Of a DNA stretch of 64,000 nucleotides, positions 1 to 11,179 are shown piece after piece. The notes beneath the pieces were generated by a model that did no database searches, was not told the origin of the DNA, and saw only the letters and a program-made list of their open reading frames with translations. The position numbers were made by a program, and so were the translations under genes. The DNA lies in the NCBI GenBank assembly GCA_905221605.1, contig CAJNDS010002195.1:425340-489339 (forward strand). The letters are read 5' to 3'. The DNA is from Symbiodinium natans. Its lineage: Eukaryota; Sar; Dinophyceae; Suessiales; Symbiodiniaceae. How positions within the stretch are numbered: position 1 is the first letter of the stretch; the number at the start of each line of letters is the position of its first letter.

Positions 1-187
1 GCGTGGCCATGGCCGCAACCGGGCGTGGAGCCGCCGCAGGCGTAGGAGACGAACAGCGTCAGCGTCGGCGCAGCACGAACTGCATGGCCTCAGACGCATG
101 GGCGTGGGCTTCATCCGAGGGAATGGCAAGCAGACAAGCCCAAACCAAAATCTGTGTGACTTTAACAAGCGTTTTTCCTGTCCTCAC

Positions 188-240
188 CCCTCACACGCAA
201 ACGCACGTGCGCACGCGCACACACGCACGCGCACCCACAC
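188..240. repeat. Alternating purine-pyrimidine (CA/CG) tract
   Basis: A run of CGCA, CACG and CACA steps, mostly alternating pyrimidine and purine. Such sequence can adopt left-handed Z-DNA. A similar, longer CGCACG tract lies at 28113-28167. Confidence 0.6.
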
Positions 241-1078
241 AGCCTGAGATTCGATCGGGCGGCGACGCTGACCCTCATTAAACCCGCACGGAGCGTTGCT
301 GCACAGGAACCGCGGGCTCCCACTCGCAAAGAGGCCCGGTGAAAAGCAACTCGGCGCGACGTCAAATGAAAGAACATATGATGGTCACGCTTCGTGCGTT
401 CGGGCCCACAGCCACGTCCTCCATGACTAGTAAAGGCACGCCCTGTCAGCTACGCACACGGCCCATGCCCTTAAAGCATTGTCACTTGAAACGGGGGAGA
501 ACAGGACCATCAATGTGCTCACGCAAGACGAGCTGTCAGGACCTTGATTGAGTTGGGAGGAAGTGCATGCTGCTTTCGTTAGCTTTGCCGGGTGTGTGTT
601 TCTGCGCATTCTAAGCACGAAGGTTTGTTTTGGCCGGACAATCCGGACCTTAGTTTGACCAGTCTGCAACAAATGTTGCAACAGCGGGTGCCAGGGCACT
701 GCTAAGATTGGCACCAACAGAACACGCTCATCACTTGCTCATGAAGCAGCAGGGGGGCGCTCCTCTTGTCCAGGCCTATCAATCAGCTCCACAAGCGCTG
801 GGTCTCAACTGGTCACAACAAATCGAACGACCGATCTGGAGAAGTTTTGTTGAACCAGGCAGTGCGAAATTTGTTCGGCTGCACCTCGAGCAGCGTCTGC
901 ACACGGGCTTGTGCTGGTCCTAGCGACGAGAGGCTGGCCCGTCGCGTGAGCTTTGCGAGTCGTCAAATTTCGTGGTACACGTGGCGCTTGCGCGTTTCAC
1001 AACCACTCCGAGTCGGCAGTCAGCGAGTGGTTGTCAAACAAAACCTGCTGGCGTTGCATGCCATCACCCAAAAACATG

Positions 1079-1122
1079 CTCTCTCTCTCTCTCTCTCTCT
1101 CTCTCTTGCTTGCTTGCTTGCT
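1079..1122. repeat. (CT)14 followed by (TTGC)4 microsatellite
   Basis: Fourteen CT dinucleotides run directly into four TTGC/TGCT units. Simple sequence repeat; no gene association seen. Confidence 0.95.
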
Positions 1123-2558
1123 AGGCGGATGACTCCCCGAGGGGAGCCGCCCCGAGGGGCACGCGCGACAGAGTCAGTCGGAGTCGGAGTGGGTGTGAGA
1201 ACGGTGCGTGGGAGTCCGCAATTATGTCACGCACACAACAGATAACAAATAAGTGTGGACAAAGAGATCCGGTCAGTGTAAGACATGGACGAATAGAATA
1301 GAACGTTGTATGACTGTGTTGCTCATGCAGAGGCCTGAAATTCTGCTCTCGCCATTTCTCTGAAACCGTTGACCAGTGCCGGAACGGGCTGTTCTGTCGG
1401 GTAAGGAGACTTCACACGAATCCCGCTGCCGCTTGTGTGGAAAACTTTGGGCAGCTCCAGGAGTTTGAGCGATGGGGCGTGAGGCTGGCCCCTTGACTCT
1501 TGGATTCTTCCCCACATGCCTTCCTGGGGGATCTGGAGGTGTTGGATGACAGATGACAACCACATCGAATCGCTTGAAGGATCCAGAATCTACGTCGCTC
1601 AGCACGTATAGGCTGCAGAGATGCATTCAGGACTGAGTTGATTCTCGTACGAAACCAAGATCGTGCCCAGGCCAAAGGAGACTCAGGCGCGTCCACTACA
1701 GACGAGTGGAATGTTGTTGCCGAGAAGGCGTCTGGAAGAAGCACCAGAGACCCTGCCAGAAATCCTGCTGTGCCGAGGCGGCGCGCGCAAGCGTTTACAA
1801 CTACAGCTGGGCACTGCCGCTGTCCGCTTGATTCATCGGGTATATTGGATGCTCTTCGCAAAAGAGCCTGTGATTGCCGGGGGCCCACTTACAGCGAACA
1901 CATGCTTCAAGCAGCCAAGCGCCTTTGCGGTTAGGGCATGTTACTGCTTCGATCCTTTTGTGGAAGTGCGGAATATCCCCCGCTGCCACGGGCAGCAGCT
2001 GCTTCGAGCCCTCGGGCGGTTGACAAAACACCGGCTATGGTGGCCCGAATTTGCTCGAAGCCAGGTCTCGAGACAAAGTGGCGTTCGGCAGCGGAACTTG
2101 TACCAGGTTGGGAACCCATGAATGATCGACCGCCAGGTCCAACAAAGCAAACTGTCTCCATGTTCTGAGCCTTTGACAGACACGTAATGTGATCAGCGTC
2201 GTCCACACCAAGGTCCAGAAGCATATCCTTGCCATGTGACTTGCGCTGCACACTGCCCCCGGGGTCCCCGCCGCATACAGTGGGCTCAAGTGGGCTCCTT
2301 GTCCAATTGCACTAGCCTAGGGCCATCGATGTTAGCCTGCAAAGGCAGCTGCATGATGACAGTGCGATGCCCACATCGTGCTCGGTCCTACAGCCCCGAG
2401 CCTGCGCAAACACACCCGCATATGGCAAGCGCATTGATCGTTCCAACCATGCTGCCACATCCTCCACCTCCCAACCCGCAACTGTAGACATTCTGCAGCA
2501 CCTGTCCACCATGGACAACAATCACAACAACTGCAACAATTCGTCTGCCTAGGCTTCT

Positions 2559-2580
2559 ACATACATACATACATATATAT
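2559..2580. repeat. (TACA)n/(TA)n microsatellite
   Basis: Short run of TACA tetramers followed by TATATA. Simple repeat in otherwise unannotated sequence. Confidence 0.8.
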
Positions 2581-3837
2581 AGCTCAACAGCATGCATCAA
2601 CGACCAAACTTTGTCCGGTCTGGGCGTATTGATGGTGCGCAGGTTGCAACGACCCGATTGCACCTGAAATTTACTCACTGTTGTTGATCTGGCCCCGATG
2701 CCTGATGAATGCGTCACAGAAGCTAGGCTGCAAATCGCGAGAAAAGGAAAATGCAATGAATGTAATGTACCCAGATTGTTTGTTTTGCTTGGTTACATGC
2801 TCTGGTCAAACTTGAACTGCAGAGACAACCCCACATCGCTTCTCAGCCGTTGTATTCTGAACATTGCTTGAAACCAAACGCCGCAGAGCGCAACATGACA
2901 AAATATGGCAAATCCACACAGCAGTGCTTCCTTTCTGCAACATTCAGTGGTGATCCTCACCCTGCCACTGCTCGTAGCATGAGCAAAAATATGATTTTCG
3001 CTCCGACTTGCACAACGGCTGGTCGAATACAAAAGCAAGGCAGATAAAGCTAAAAGACTAGCTTCGAAAAGCAAACTTAGCTTGGGCAAGGCAAACAGAA
3101 GTTTGAAATGCCGTAATGCGTTCCAATCGTGGCATTGTTACGACCTTGTAGAGCAACATTGGTAGTGCACATCGTTGACTCCTGTTTATCGCACATTTGA
3201 CGGGAACAAGCTTGACCCAACGACTGAAACAATTAATTTCGTGTCTCCCTTTTTCGTGCTGGAAAGGACATTATATAAAGCCCTCCATGGCTCGATTGTC
3301 CGATCCGGCCCTTCCTGTGCATTTCTGCCTTTGTTTGAACGAGATTTTTTTCTGCCAACGTATCAAAAAAAGTGTCAGCAGGTCTGACCATTACGTAGGT
3401 GCATTCGGAACGCGCTAGATCACTTGCGCATGTATGTTTACTGAACGCGGTCTCGCAGGTCGCGGGTGCATCGAGCCATCTAGTCCGCCGCCCCTACCTG
3501 CCTGACTTTCTTTCGTTTCCGTCGCGCCGATCTTACACACTGTGCGGACAGATTGCAAACATCTTTGTCTGTGCTTGTCATAGAAGTGATGACGTCACTT
3601 GCCTTTCTGTTTTTCACCAGCTGTTCCTTCCGGAAATGCAAAGCCAGCATTCTACAGGCCGTTTTCTGTGCTTCGGGTCTTGCCCGGTAGCTGGCTCCGG
3701 TCAGCCCTTCCTGTTCATTTCGGCTCCACCTTTGTTTGACCGAGACTCCCTCCTGCTGCGAGCTGCTAAACAAGCGTGAAATAGCGGCAACGAGAGAGAA
3801 ACAAAAGACCTGTTTCCTGCCAGCGGCTTGCTTCTCC

Positions 3838-4035
3838 TCTTCAGGTTTTTATTGTGCGTGTTGTTCTCCCTGTTTTGTCCTTTTCCTTTTCCTTTTTTTT
3901 ATTTTCTTTTTTGTTTTTCTTATTCTTTTTCTTTTGCTTTTCCTTTTTGCTTTTCCTTTTCCTTGTCCTCTTCCTTTTCCTTTTCCTCGCTTCTTCGCCT
4001 TTCTCCTTTGTTCTCCTCTGATGCTGGTGTTGCTG
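3838..4035. repeat. Long polypyrimidine (TTTTCC)n tract
   Basis: About 200 bases almost wholly C and T on the plus strand, built from degenerate TTTTCC and TTCTTTT units. It lies directly upstream of the telomeric-type repeat. Any translation (Phe/Leu/Ser-rich) is a composition artefact. Such tracts can form triplex DNA. Confidence 0.85.
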
Positions 4036-4099
4036 CTGCTCTTCTCTTCTTCTGCGCTGTCCCTCGTTGGAGCCAGGTTTTCTGGGGTGTTTTTTATTA

Positions 4100-4436
4100 T
4101 AGGGATTAGGGTTTAGGGTTGAGGGCTTAGGGTTTAAGGTTTAGGTTTTAGGGTTTAAGGTTTAGGGTTTAGGGTTTAGGGTTTTAGGGTTTAGGGTTTA
4201 GGGCTTAGGGCTTAGGGCTTAGGGCTTAGGGTTTAGGGCTGGTTTAGGGGTTAGGGTTTAGGGTTTAAGGTTTGGGGTTTGGGGTTTAGGGCTTAGGGTT
4301 TTAGGGTTTTAAGGTTTTAGGGTTTTAGTGTTTTAAGGTTTAGGGTTCAGGGTGTAGGGTTGAGGGTTGGTTTACGGGTCAGGGTTTAGGGTTTAGGGTT
4401 TAGGGTTTGGGGTTTGGGGTTTCGGGTTTAGGGTTT
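4100..4436 (+). repeat. Interstitial telomeric repeat (TTTAGGG)n
   Basis: About 340 bases of TTTAGGG-type repeat with variants (TTTAAGG, CTTAGGG, TTTGGGG, TTTTAGGG). TTTAGGG is the plant-type telomere unit also reported for dinoflagellates. Degeneration and the unique sequence on both sides indicate an internal array rather than a chromosome end. Other telomere-like patches lie at 40463-40501 (opposite orientation), 59430-59459 and 63737-63815. Confidence 0.9.
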
Positions 4437-5473
4437 GCTGTGATAGGGCGTAGGTGCTGTGAAGGTTAAGTTTCGGAACAAGCTCGAGAGCTTCGCGAGG
4501 TGCGAAGAGCAGCTTTGGCCCGATTGTGGAGGGCCATCTAACACTTTTCTCTTACCCCACGCCGTCCGAGGCGGCAAAGACACCCAAGCCTATTCCTTTT
4601 AGGGTCTAGGCCTAAACTCAAGGCAACAGTCCACTTCTAAAAACTTATTCAGTTGGATGATGTTCGGGGTTGGGTCCGAGAGTCAAATCGGGGTTCTTCA
4701 GGAAAGGCCAGGGCGGCTAGAGGGCGGGAGCCACAACAAGGCCAGTGCCAGGTAGGGGCCCAGGGGGGCGCGCCTGTCCTAAGAGGGTCCTCCTGGCCTG
4801 GGGCCTTGTGATTGCCGTTGTTCACGCTTTCTTTTCGCTCGCCGACTTGCAGTCTGCGTCTTGCACCCAAGCTCCGCACTATTGCTTGCCTTAAGCTGCT
4901 ACCCCGGTAACCAGCGTAGAAGGGGAAAGACTGTAAACAGTGCTTTGGTTCGGGTCTGTTCACACCGTTGACTTCGAAGATGTCACGCGCACTCAATTGC
5001 GTATCCTGAACTTCGCACTACTCGTTCTTCACCGCTACTTTACCCCGGTCATCTTTTCTTTCTGTGTGGAACTCGGCATAATTATGACTTGGTGAGACTC
5101 TGCGTTAACGCTACCCAGTGTTCAATTCCGCACTTACGTTAAGCTCGGCAGCACTCAGATCGCCAGAAAGCATATTCGCTCGAAAGGCCGTGAAAACTGC
5201 ACTCGGAATCATCCCGATGCAAAATGGCCATAGGAAGAATTCACCCTTGAAATCCAGTCACGCCAGGTCTGCCCATTTGCAGTACGATACTCGCATTGGA
5301 AACGCACTCCACAATTCCCCAGTGAGCACATGGCACATAGTCCCACTGCCGCATAAGCGGTGGACGGAAGGAAAAAAGAATAGCGAATATCCTTTTTGTG
5401 ACCATGAAATACCTGCAGTGAAAATCATCCAGCAAAAATTCGAGCAAAACATTTGACACGGAGATTCGGTCGA
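4437..5473. other. No gene recognised
   Basis: Mixed-composition unique sequence following the telomeric array. A 115-codon minus frame (4649-4996) and a 112-codon plus frame (5118-5456) are open, but neither shows motifs or protein-like composition that I would support. Confidence 0.45.
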
Positions 5474-6845
5474 TCAGCTGGAAAATACCAGATGACCCGC
5501 GTACAATCTCAGCGTCCCTTCCCGGTACCCTTTCCTTTGCCTAGTCACCTGAGCGCTGAAATTGAAACCTTTTGGTGCAGCTTGTGATAAGCCTGCCACA
5601 CCAGGTTTTGTGCTTGGCTTTGCTTTGGGAGCGCCAACCGTGGTCCTTGCTTTCGCTTTCGCCGGCATGTCAGATTCATCGGCTTCGGGGCGCTGTCCCG
5701 AACTTGAAGAAGCCGCCGAAGGAGGCCTGGGAGAATGTAGCGGAGCTGCGTCGCCAATGTGGGGATATCTCCGGGCCGAAGCGAATGATCTCCGTTTTCC
5801 GCTTTGGGTCCCTCAGCCATTTCTTCAGACGGTCCCTGTGCTCCTTGGGAAGCGCGTAGCCATGATCTCTGATGACCAGCAGATCGTTGACACAGCACTT
5901 CTTGGCTTCCATTGTGGTGAGAAATATTGCAGGGTTGTTGTACATGAACCTCTGCCTGGCAGTCGGAACATGGGCCCTCGGACTCAAATAGGAATAGAGC
6001 TGCACATTCAGCACCTGGTGAAATATGCGTGTCATGCGCATGTGAAGGCGTCGTCCCTGCTCAAGGTTGGAGTTCAAGCCACCCTCGATCACTTGTTTCG
6101 AATCGAATTTGAAATTCTCCTTGGAATAGCCAAGTTGCATTGATCCTCGTATAATCTTGAAGATCAATTGCAGTGCACGGAATTTGTCAATTTGCGACTG
6201 TTCCTTGTCTGGACTCCAAGCAGATTGCCGAATGTCCTCATCCGAAGTTCCACCAGAAGGGCTGTCTCAGGGTCAATGCCCTTATGTGGCCACGCGCCGA
6301 CGGTGTCGCGGCGATACCCATTAAGGAACGCTGCTGCCATTTGTGCGTACGGAGCGTTAATAACCTTCTCTGCGATTGACCATTTGGAGTAGATCACCCA
6401 CGGAATGCATCGACGTGGCAATACAGCCTGTAGTTGTGATCTGCGCGTGTTGCGCTTCCTCCATCCAGATTCAAAGCAAACTCCAACGCAATCTTTGCTT
6501 TGGCAGCATTTCTCTGCAGTTCTGTTTCTGCTCGTCCCCACCCAACACAAAGGCACTGCGTCGTTCTGCTCCATTCGCATCAACTTCGACAGGGACGGCT
6601 TCGGAGGTATCTGCACACAGGTCCCGGATGTCTTCGGGCAATTCTGCTTCAGCTTCAGGCTCGACAATGCTTTCTTCGCTGCTCAGGTTCCGCTCTCCGG
6701 TGACCGGCCGAGCTTCCCCCTCGCGTTCGATGATTTCCACTTCATCATCGTTATCCTGATTCGAAGCGACCGTCATCTGGGCCTGGTCGAAGGCAGCATC
6801 CAGCATCAACGACGTCCTGTGAAACCTGTGCTGGTTCTGGCTCAC
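5474..6845 (-). pseudogene. Broken minus-strand gene, C-terminal part, function unknown
   Basis: Protein-like sequence continues down the minus strand but changes frame repeatedly. The piece at 6845-6471 is acidic (Glu/Asp-rich, with DNDDEVEII and EAEAELPEDIRDL). The piece at 6500-6164 contains AEKVINAPYAQMAAAFLNGY. The piece at 6167-5676 contains FMYNNPAIFLTTMEAKKC and ends with a basic Arg/Lys/Trp segment. The last piece (5668-5474) is Lys/Ala/Pro-rich. It lies directly downstream of the KptA-like domain at 7608-7177 and may be the same gene. The frame changes may be unrecognised introns, assembly errors or true decay. I do not recognise a family for this portion. Confidence 0.4.
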
Positions 6846-7176
6846 GCCTGATCAGCTTCCGACGGAACGGAAGACCACTTCACATTCCAGGCATATGGCG
6901 AAACATGCTGGAGAATACCGGGTGAATACTGGCCACAACACGGGCAGACCCGCAAAATCAACGGATCGTTTGTTGTTGCACAAGAATCGGAACGCCCGCT
7001 TTATGACATCTTGTGGCACTGTTCCCACGGCGCGCTGGACAGCATCAATGATCTGTCTGTTCTCGCCTTCTTGGGGGCCCGCTCCAAGATTGTAAGCAAC
7101 ATCATGCTTGACGGCTCAGGTGGTGGCCGATTGGGAACAAGGCGAGGATCCCCATAGTCCTCGACCATCTCGTAGT

Positions 7177-7608
7177 TCAACTGCTTGAAATATATAGATC
7201 TTGTGGACACTCTGAAAATACTTGTATCCGATTGTATCCACGATCAGGGACACAAATCCAAACCTGTTCCACAACCTCAAAGGGAATTGGCCTTTGCACC
7301 AAGAACATCGCATTGGCGGTTACTACCGCCCCATATCTCATCAAGGTAGCAATCGGTATGTAAATGACCGCAACTGCAGACCGTGGTGGTCCAGGGACTC
7401 GCTTTCTGACTGTTTTGTTCCGATGGTCCCATGGAGGGAATGTGCCAAAATGCAAATAGATTCTCCCTCCTGTCAAGCTTCCTCCAAGAATCAATCCTTT
7501 CTGCACAACGTTGGTCAAATGGGCAGGTGAGGTTGCATGGTTAAAGACCGTACGCTGCTGTGGAATCCAAAATTGTGATGAGCGAGCGCTAATCGTCGGA
7601 AAGACCAC
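7177..7608 (-). CDS. KptA / RNA 2'-phosphotransferase-like (ART fold) domain
   Basis: The frame reads as a small ADP-ribosyltransferase-fold domain of the Tpt1/KptA family, which normally removes a 2'-phosphate from spliced tRNA using NAD+. Visible motifs in order are FNHATSPAHL (family: H-G-T start of the NAD pocket), VQKGLILGG (family: GL..GG), RIYLHF (family: R..VHF), AVIYI (core strand) and RYGAVVTANAMFL followed by RPIPFEVVEQV (family: ANG..L then IP..). It is about 140 codons against roughly 180-220 for full-length KptA. Canonical HGT is HAT and ANG is ANA, so activity is uncertain. The frame immediately upstream (see 7612-7833) also looks coding but is offset. KptA-like modules in dinoflagellate proteins may have non-tRNA roles. 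Fold assignment is motif inference only. Confidence 0.5.
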   Translation of the reverse strand: MVFPTISARSSQFWIPQQRTVFNHATSPAHLTNVVQKGLILGGSLTGGRIYLHFGTFPPWDHRNKTVRKRVPGPPRSAVAVIYIPIATLMRYGAVVTANAMFLVQRPIPFEVVEQVWICVPDRGYNRIQVFSECPQDLYISSS

Positions 7609-7611
7609 TCG

Positions 7612-7833
7612 TCACCCGAACCGCCCATGGTTCAACCCACCAGTCCGCGTTCTTGAGGATTTGCTGATTGATGTCCTTTGTCTCGGTTGCAGCACGTAGC
7701 TCCTGAAGCTGCGCCTCCCGGGTCCGGGTGACTCCAATCTCCCCATTCGACGGAAACGGTTCCTCCTAAACCCTTTGTCCTGGCCTGTGCTGGGTAATTC
7801 GGATTCCAAGGAATTGCAGCCTAACTCTCCCAT
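7612..7833 (-). pseudogene. Probable N-terminal extension of the KptA-like gene, frame-broken
   Basis: On the minus strand, one frame between about 7700 and 7620 reads TKDINQQILKNADWWVEPW, which is protein-like and Trp-rich, but ends at a stop before the KptA-like frame starts. A second frame is open over the same bases with basic, Ser/Arg-rich content. The true exon structure cannot be fixed by eye. It is listed because it probably belongs with the domain at 7608-7177. Confidence 0.3.
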
Positions 7834-8329
7834 TCACTCTGTACTCATTGTAGGCGGATTCTCCTCCGCACCTCGGACCAATCATTCCTTGCCGACCTTA
7901 TAGCAAATTGACTACCTATCCAAAATCTCTTCAATGTGGATCAATTGGAAGAGCAACACCCATCCGCCTCAATCCGCTTTGATGGTGGGAATGTCCTGGC
8001 CCCGGTACCTTGTTTGGGAAATCGCCAGTTTATGCCGAAGCAAAGGATGTCGTGGCCCAGCGTCTTCAGCAATGAATAATGGCTGAAATCCACGACGCCT
8101 TGCTTGGAGACCTTGTGTTACAATATTGCTTGTGTGCGAATCTGTGAGAAGCAGAGCAAGCGTAGCGGACTCTTTTTCAGCCAAAGGCAAGTATGGCATT
8201 GTCCTCGTCGAAGCTCTTCAAGCTTCGTGGCTTCAAAGAAGCAACAGTTCAAAGCAAATTCCAAATCTCAATCTAGGTCAGGGTTAGGCCTCCCCCGCCG
8301 GGGGTTGAGGTGAGGGTTAACCTTCTGCA
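7834..8329. other. Intergenic, possible 3' boundary of LINE
   Basis: No gene seen. Around 8276-8325 lies a C/G-rich patch with GGTTAGGCC and GGGTTGAGG steps, and at 8374-8390 a short CT tract. Because the LINE runs right to left, its 3' UTR and 3' end should lie in roughly 8270-8446, but I cannot see a poly-A tail or a target-site duplication that fixes the end. Confidence 0.35.
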
Positions 8330-8446
8330 GGCAACTTTGTCGCGAGTGTTTGCACTGAAGCGTGCCACAGCTCTCACTCTCTCTCTCTCGACAGCGCTGA
8401 GCAAGTCAAAGGTCTGACTACTCGTCCGCAGCCCTTTCAGCTGGGG

Positions 8447-11179
8447 TTAGCGTAAAACCTCTATGTGACGCCATTCCCTACGACTTTGTGCAATGGGGTG
8501 CAGGTTTCGCCAAAGATCCGTATTGCCGAAGAGTGGTGAGTGTGCTTGCGCGATATCCGACGAGGTAAGGTGCTGGTAAAGGGGGTCATTAATGTGATAC
8601 GGTTTAGGGACGGGATTTGGAGATCTAGCTTGGTAACGTTGGTACGCTTGTGTCATGGTGATTTCTGGCCAATGTAATCTAGGGTGCCCTACTCTGCGTC
8701 TATGTAATCTGCGATAGGCATGGGCTGATTGAAAAACGGTCTGGTGTTCTATGGTGTCGGCATGTCGCAATATGTGTCCGAGATAAGAAATTCTGGCGGA
8801 GATGATACGCTGCGAGGGGGAAAGAATAGCTGGGGCGTGTTCATAAAGGAGGCCGGCAATGTATTCGTTGGAACATTGCTGGTCTGAAGGTGATAGGATT
8901 TTATGGTAGTACGACGATTTGAGGTTAAAAATCTGTCGTAATACTTGGTAGTGGAGCATATTGAGCTTAGTGAGGTTAGCCTGGGAGTACATCTGTGACT
9001 CCGAGCCGTAAAGAAGAATGGCAAGCACTAGTTGGTTATGGACCAATTGTTTTCTATTAACAGAGATTGACGGGTGACGGAAGAAGTCCTTCAAGGACTT
9101 GGCCGCCTGCGATGCCTGGGCATATCGCTTGTTGGTATCCTTTGTGGCAGAAGCGTTAGTGGTTAGAACCGCACCGAGATAGTCGGCGTGATCAGTTGGC
9201 TCGATTTTTAAGGAAGGGTCCGGTTTAGGATAACGAGCCTCAACACAAAAATCGCAAGTACATGGGAGTTGGTAGTGTTTGATTAGATAAATCGGAAGTG
9301 TGGTGTTGATGGTAAGCAAATGGCATTTTTCAATATTTAAGGACATGCCTCTTCTGAAAGCGAGGGACTGTAAGGTATGTAGTAGTCGGTGAAGCGCCTG
9401 TTGAGTACGCGAGAGTAGGACAGTGTCATCTGCATATTCTATGTCGCAAAGGGGGGAGTCAGACTGAAGTACCGTAGGGAGAGGGCCACAAGCACTTTTG
9501 TAAGTATCATACGTGTCCTGGAAAAGCACCGATAAGGTGATGATGAATAAATAAGGCGAAAGTGGGCAGCCTTGTCGTATACCTCTGGAAAATTGTTTGC
9601 GGGAGGATCGGGCGTTCGAATCTTTTACTGCAAATTGGCAACCTTGGTATATTGAGAGAATTGCTGCCGTAAATGCCGGGTGAACGCCGATTCTTAGCAA
9701 GGCATTTTCTATCGCGACATGGGTGACGGAATCGAAGGCCTGCGCCCAGTCAAGAAAAAGGGCGTAAAAAGTTTCTTGGTGACGTTCGTGAAGTTCTATG
9801 AGTCGTCTGATAATGAACAATGGGGTTGAAGTGGATCTGCCTGATCTAAAACCGAATTGAACTGTGGAGATGCGGTCGTCAATTGCCGCTTTTAAACGAT
9901 AATGAATCATGGAAGCGTAGATTTTATAGACGGTGTTGATCAACGAGATGGGACGATAACTTTCAGGAAGAGTGGGATCTTTCTTTTTGCCCTTGAAAAT
10001 CATTATTACGTCGGCGATCTTCCAGCTGTCAGGAGAAGCAGCTTCCTTGAAGGCTTTGTTGAAGTGAGCGAGTAATGCTATATGTACTGATCGTGGGGCA
10101 AATTTCCAGAGCTCAGCTGGGACACCGTCAGGCCCTGCGGCTTTGCGGTGTTTCAAGCGCGACAATGCGCGCTGAAGGTCTTGGTCATCGAAAGGAGAAA
10201 GGTCAAGAAGGGCCGGGGGAAATAGTAAGGTACTAGGAAGGGGAGGAGTAGGGATGTGGTTCCATACGTTAGTGGATAGATGATTCGCAAAAACCTGCGG
10301 TTTCTCTGTGGAGGTGGACATACGGCCATTGGGCTTACGTACGCCTTTTGTTTTGGGATTGTATGACTTGCGCAAGAAACGTAGAGTGGACCACTGTTTG
10401 GAGGGTGGACCGGTTGAATCTTGTAGTAGGTTGTCACAGGTGTGTTGTCGTTTTTCCTTTCTGGCTCGACGCTTAATAATTTTTCGCAGCCTTTTTAGTG
10501 TTTCATGCTCCGAAGGGGGGGTTGAGTGAACAATGTCTATGAGACGTTTGGTCTTGTTAGAGAGATAGGAACGCTTGTACTGCGTTGGTAGAGTTGGGGG
10601 GGGCGCGGCGGCATTTGCCGCACGTTGTAAGGCTCCTGCCTGCTCGGCTAAAGTGAGGTCCAGGAAAGCGGCAGGAGCCGGCGCTGTGGCGTTTTCCACT
10701 ACTAGTGGTCGAACGGGCGGGGTGTGTCTGCCCCTTTGTGCATCAGTAGAAACTCCTCTTTTAGCAAGGGAGTCAGCACGGTCATTGCCTTGTTGCCCGG
10801 AGTGGCCCTTTATTTTCAAAATTGATATGGGCATATGGGGGAGTAAGAGATCGAGAGTTTTATGAATGAGTGATAGTAGATACGTATGTTCTGTGGTGGT
10901 GGATAAACCATGTATGAGGTCAAGAGCGAATTGGGAATCTGTGAGAATGTTGAGTGACGAGATGGAGTGAGAAGTTCGGTGCCGAAGAACATAATCCAAT
11001 GCTTCGAGAATTGCTTGTAGTTCACCTGAGTTGTTGGAACCGACGGGTGCTTGGGGAAGGTTGAGGCCTACTGGCCCATACGAGTCCAGATGGGCGCGTG
11101 CGTCCTGAAAAGTGAACGCCCAACCTGCGGGTTTCCTACAGCTACGTGGTATTGGTCTGGGCAAGAGCCATCTGTACAC
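8447..11179 (-). CDS. LINE ORF2: RNase H plus reverse transcriptase
   Basis: A 910-codon frame. Residues about 15-145 form an RNase H domain: Glu53 in SGELQAILEA, Asp81 in TDSQFAL, His126 in GHSGQQG, and Asp136 in GNDRADSLAKRG. The first catalytic Asp (CTDGS) is in the overlapping upstream frame near 11172, so a frame change splits the domain. Residues about 335-600 are a LINE-type RT: AAGPDGVPAELW, ESYRPISLINTVYK, FGFRSGRST, FLDWAQAFDSV (Asp477), RGIRQGCPLSPYLF and YADD at 582-585. After the RT come a thumb-like region (LLYGSESQMY) and a His/Arg-rich C terminus ending near 8447. It would copy element RNA at a nicked target. All RT catalytic residues are intact, so this part decayed least. 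Confidence 0.88.
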   Translation of the reverse strand: MYRWLLPRPIPRSCRKPAGWAFTFQDARAHLDSYGPVGLNLPQAPVGSNNSGELQAILEALDYVLRHRTSHSISSLNILTDSQFALDLIHGLSTTTEHTYLLSLIHKTLDLLLPHMPISILKIKGHSGQQGNDRADSLAKRGVSTDAQRGRHTPPVRPLVVENATAPAPAAFLDLTLAEQAGALQRAANAAAPPPTLPTQYKRSYLSNKTKRLIDIVHSTPPSEHETLKRLRKIIKRRARKEKRQHTCDNLLQDSTGPPSKQWSTLRFLRKSYNPKTKGVRKPNGRMSTSTEKPQVFANHLSTNVWNHIPTPPLPSTLLFPPALLDLSPFDDQDLQRALSRLKHRKAAGPDGVPAELWKFAPRSVHIALLAHFNKAFKEAASPDSWKIADVIMIFKGKKKDPTLPESYRPISLINTVYKIYASMIHYRLKAAIDDRISTVQFGFRSGRSTSTPLFIIRRLIELHERHQETFYALFLDWAQAFDSVTHVAIENALLRIGVHPAFTAAILSIYQGCQFAVKDSNARSSRKQFSRGIRQGCPLSPYLFIITLSVLFQDTYDTYKSACGPLPTVLQSDSPLCDIEYADDTVLLSRTQQALHRLLHTLQSLAFRRGMSLNIEKCHLLTINTTLPIYLIKHYQLPCTCDFCVEARYPKPDPSLKIEPTDHADYLGAVLTTNASATKDTNKRYAQASQAAKSLKDFFRHPSISVNRKQLVHNQLVLAILLYGSESQMYSQANLTKLNMLHYQVLRQIFNLKSSYYHKILSPSDQQCSNEYIAGLLYEHAPAILSPSQRIISARISYLGHILRHADTIEHQTVFQSAHAYRRLHRRRVGHPRLHWPEITMTQAYQRYQARSPNPVPKPYHINDPLYQHLTSSDIAQAHSPLFGNTDLWRNLHPIAQSRREWRHIEVLR

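Larger units (their letters stand above)
1..3820. other. Gene-poor flank, no supported gene
   Basis: I see no reading frame with convincing protein character on either strand. The stretch holds short simple repeats (listed separately) and mixed-composition unique sequence. Several frames of 70-160 codons exist, but they have no recognisable motif and have the skewed Arg/Ser/Cys/His content typical of noncoding GC-rich DNA. Confidence 0.5.

Noticed and set aside
3736-4116. 126-codon Phe/Leu-rich plus frame resembling membrane segments
   Set aside because: Composition artefact of the polypyrimidine tract.
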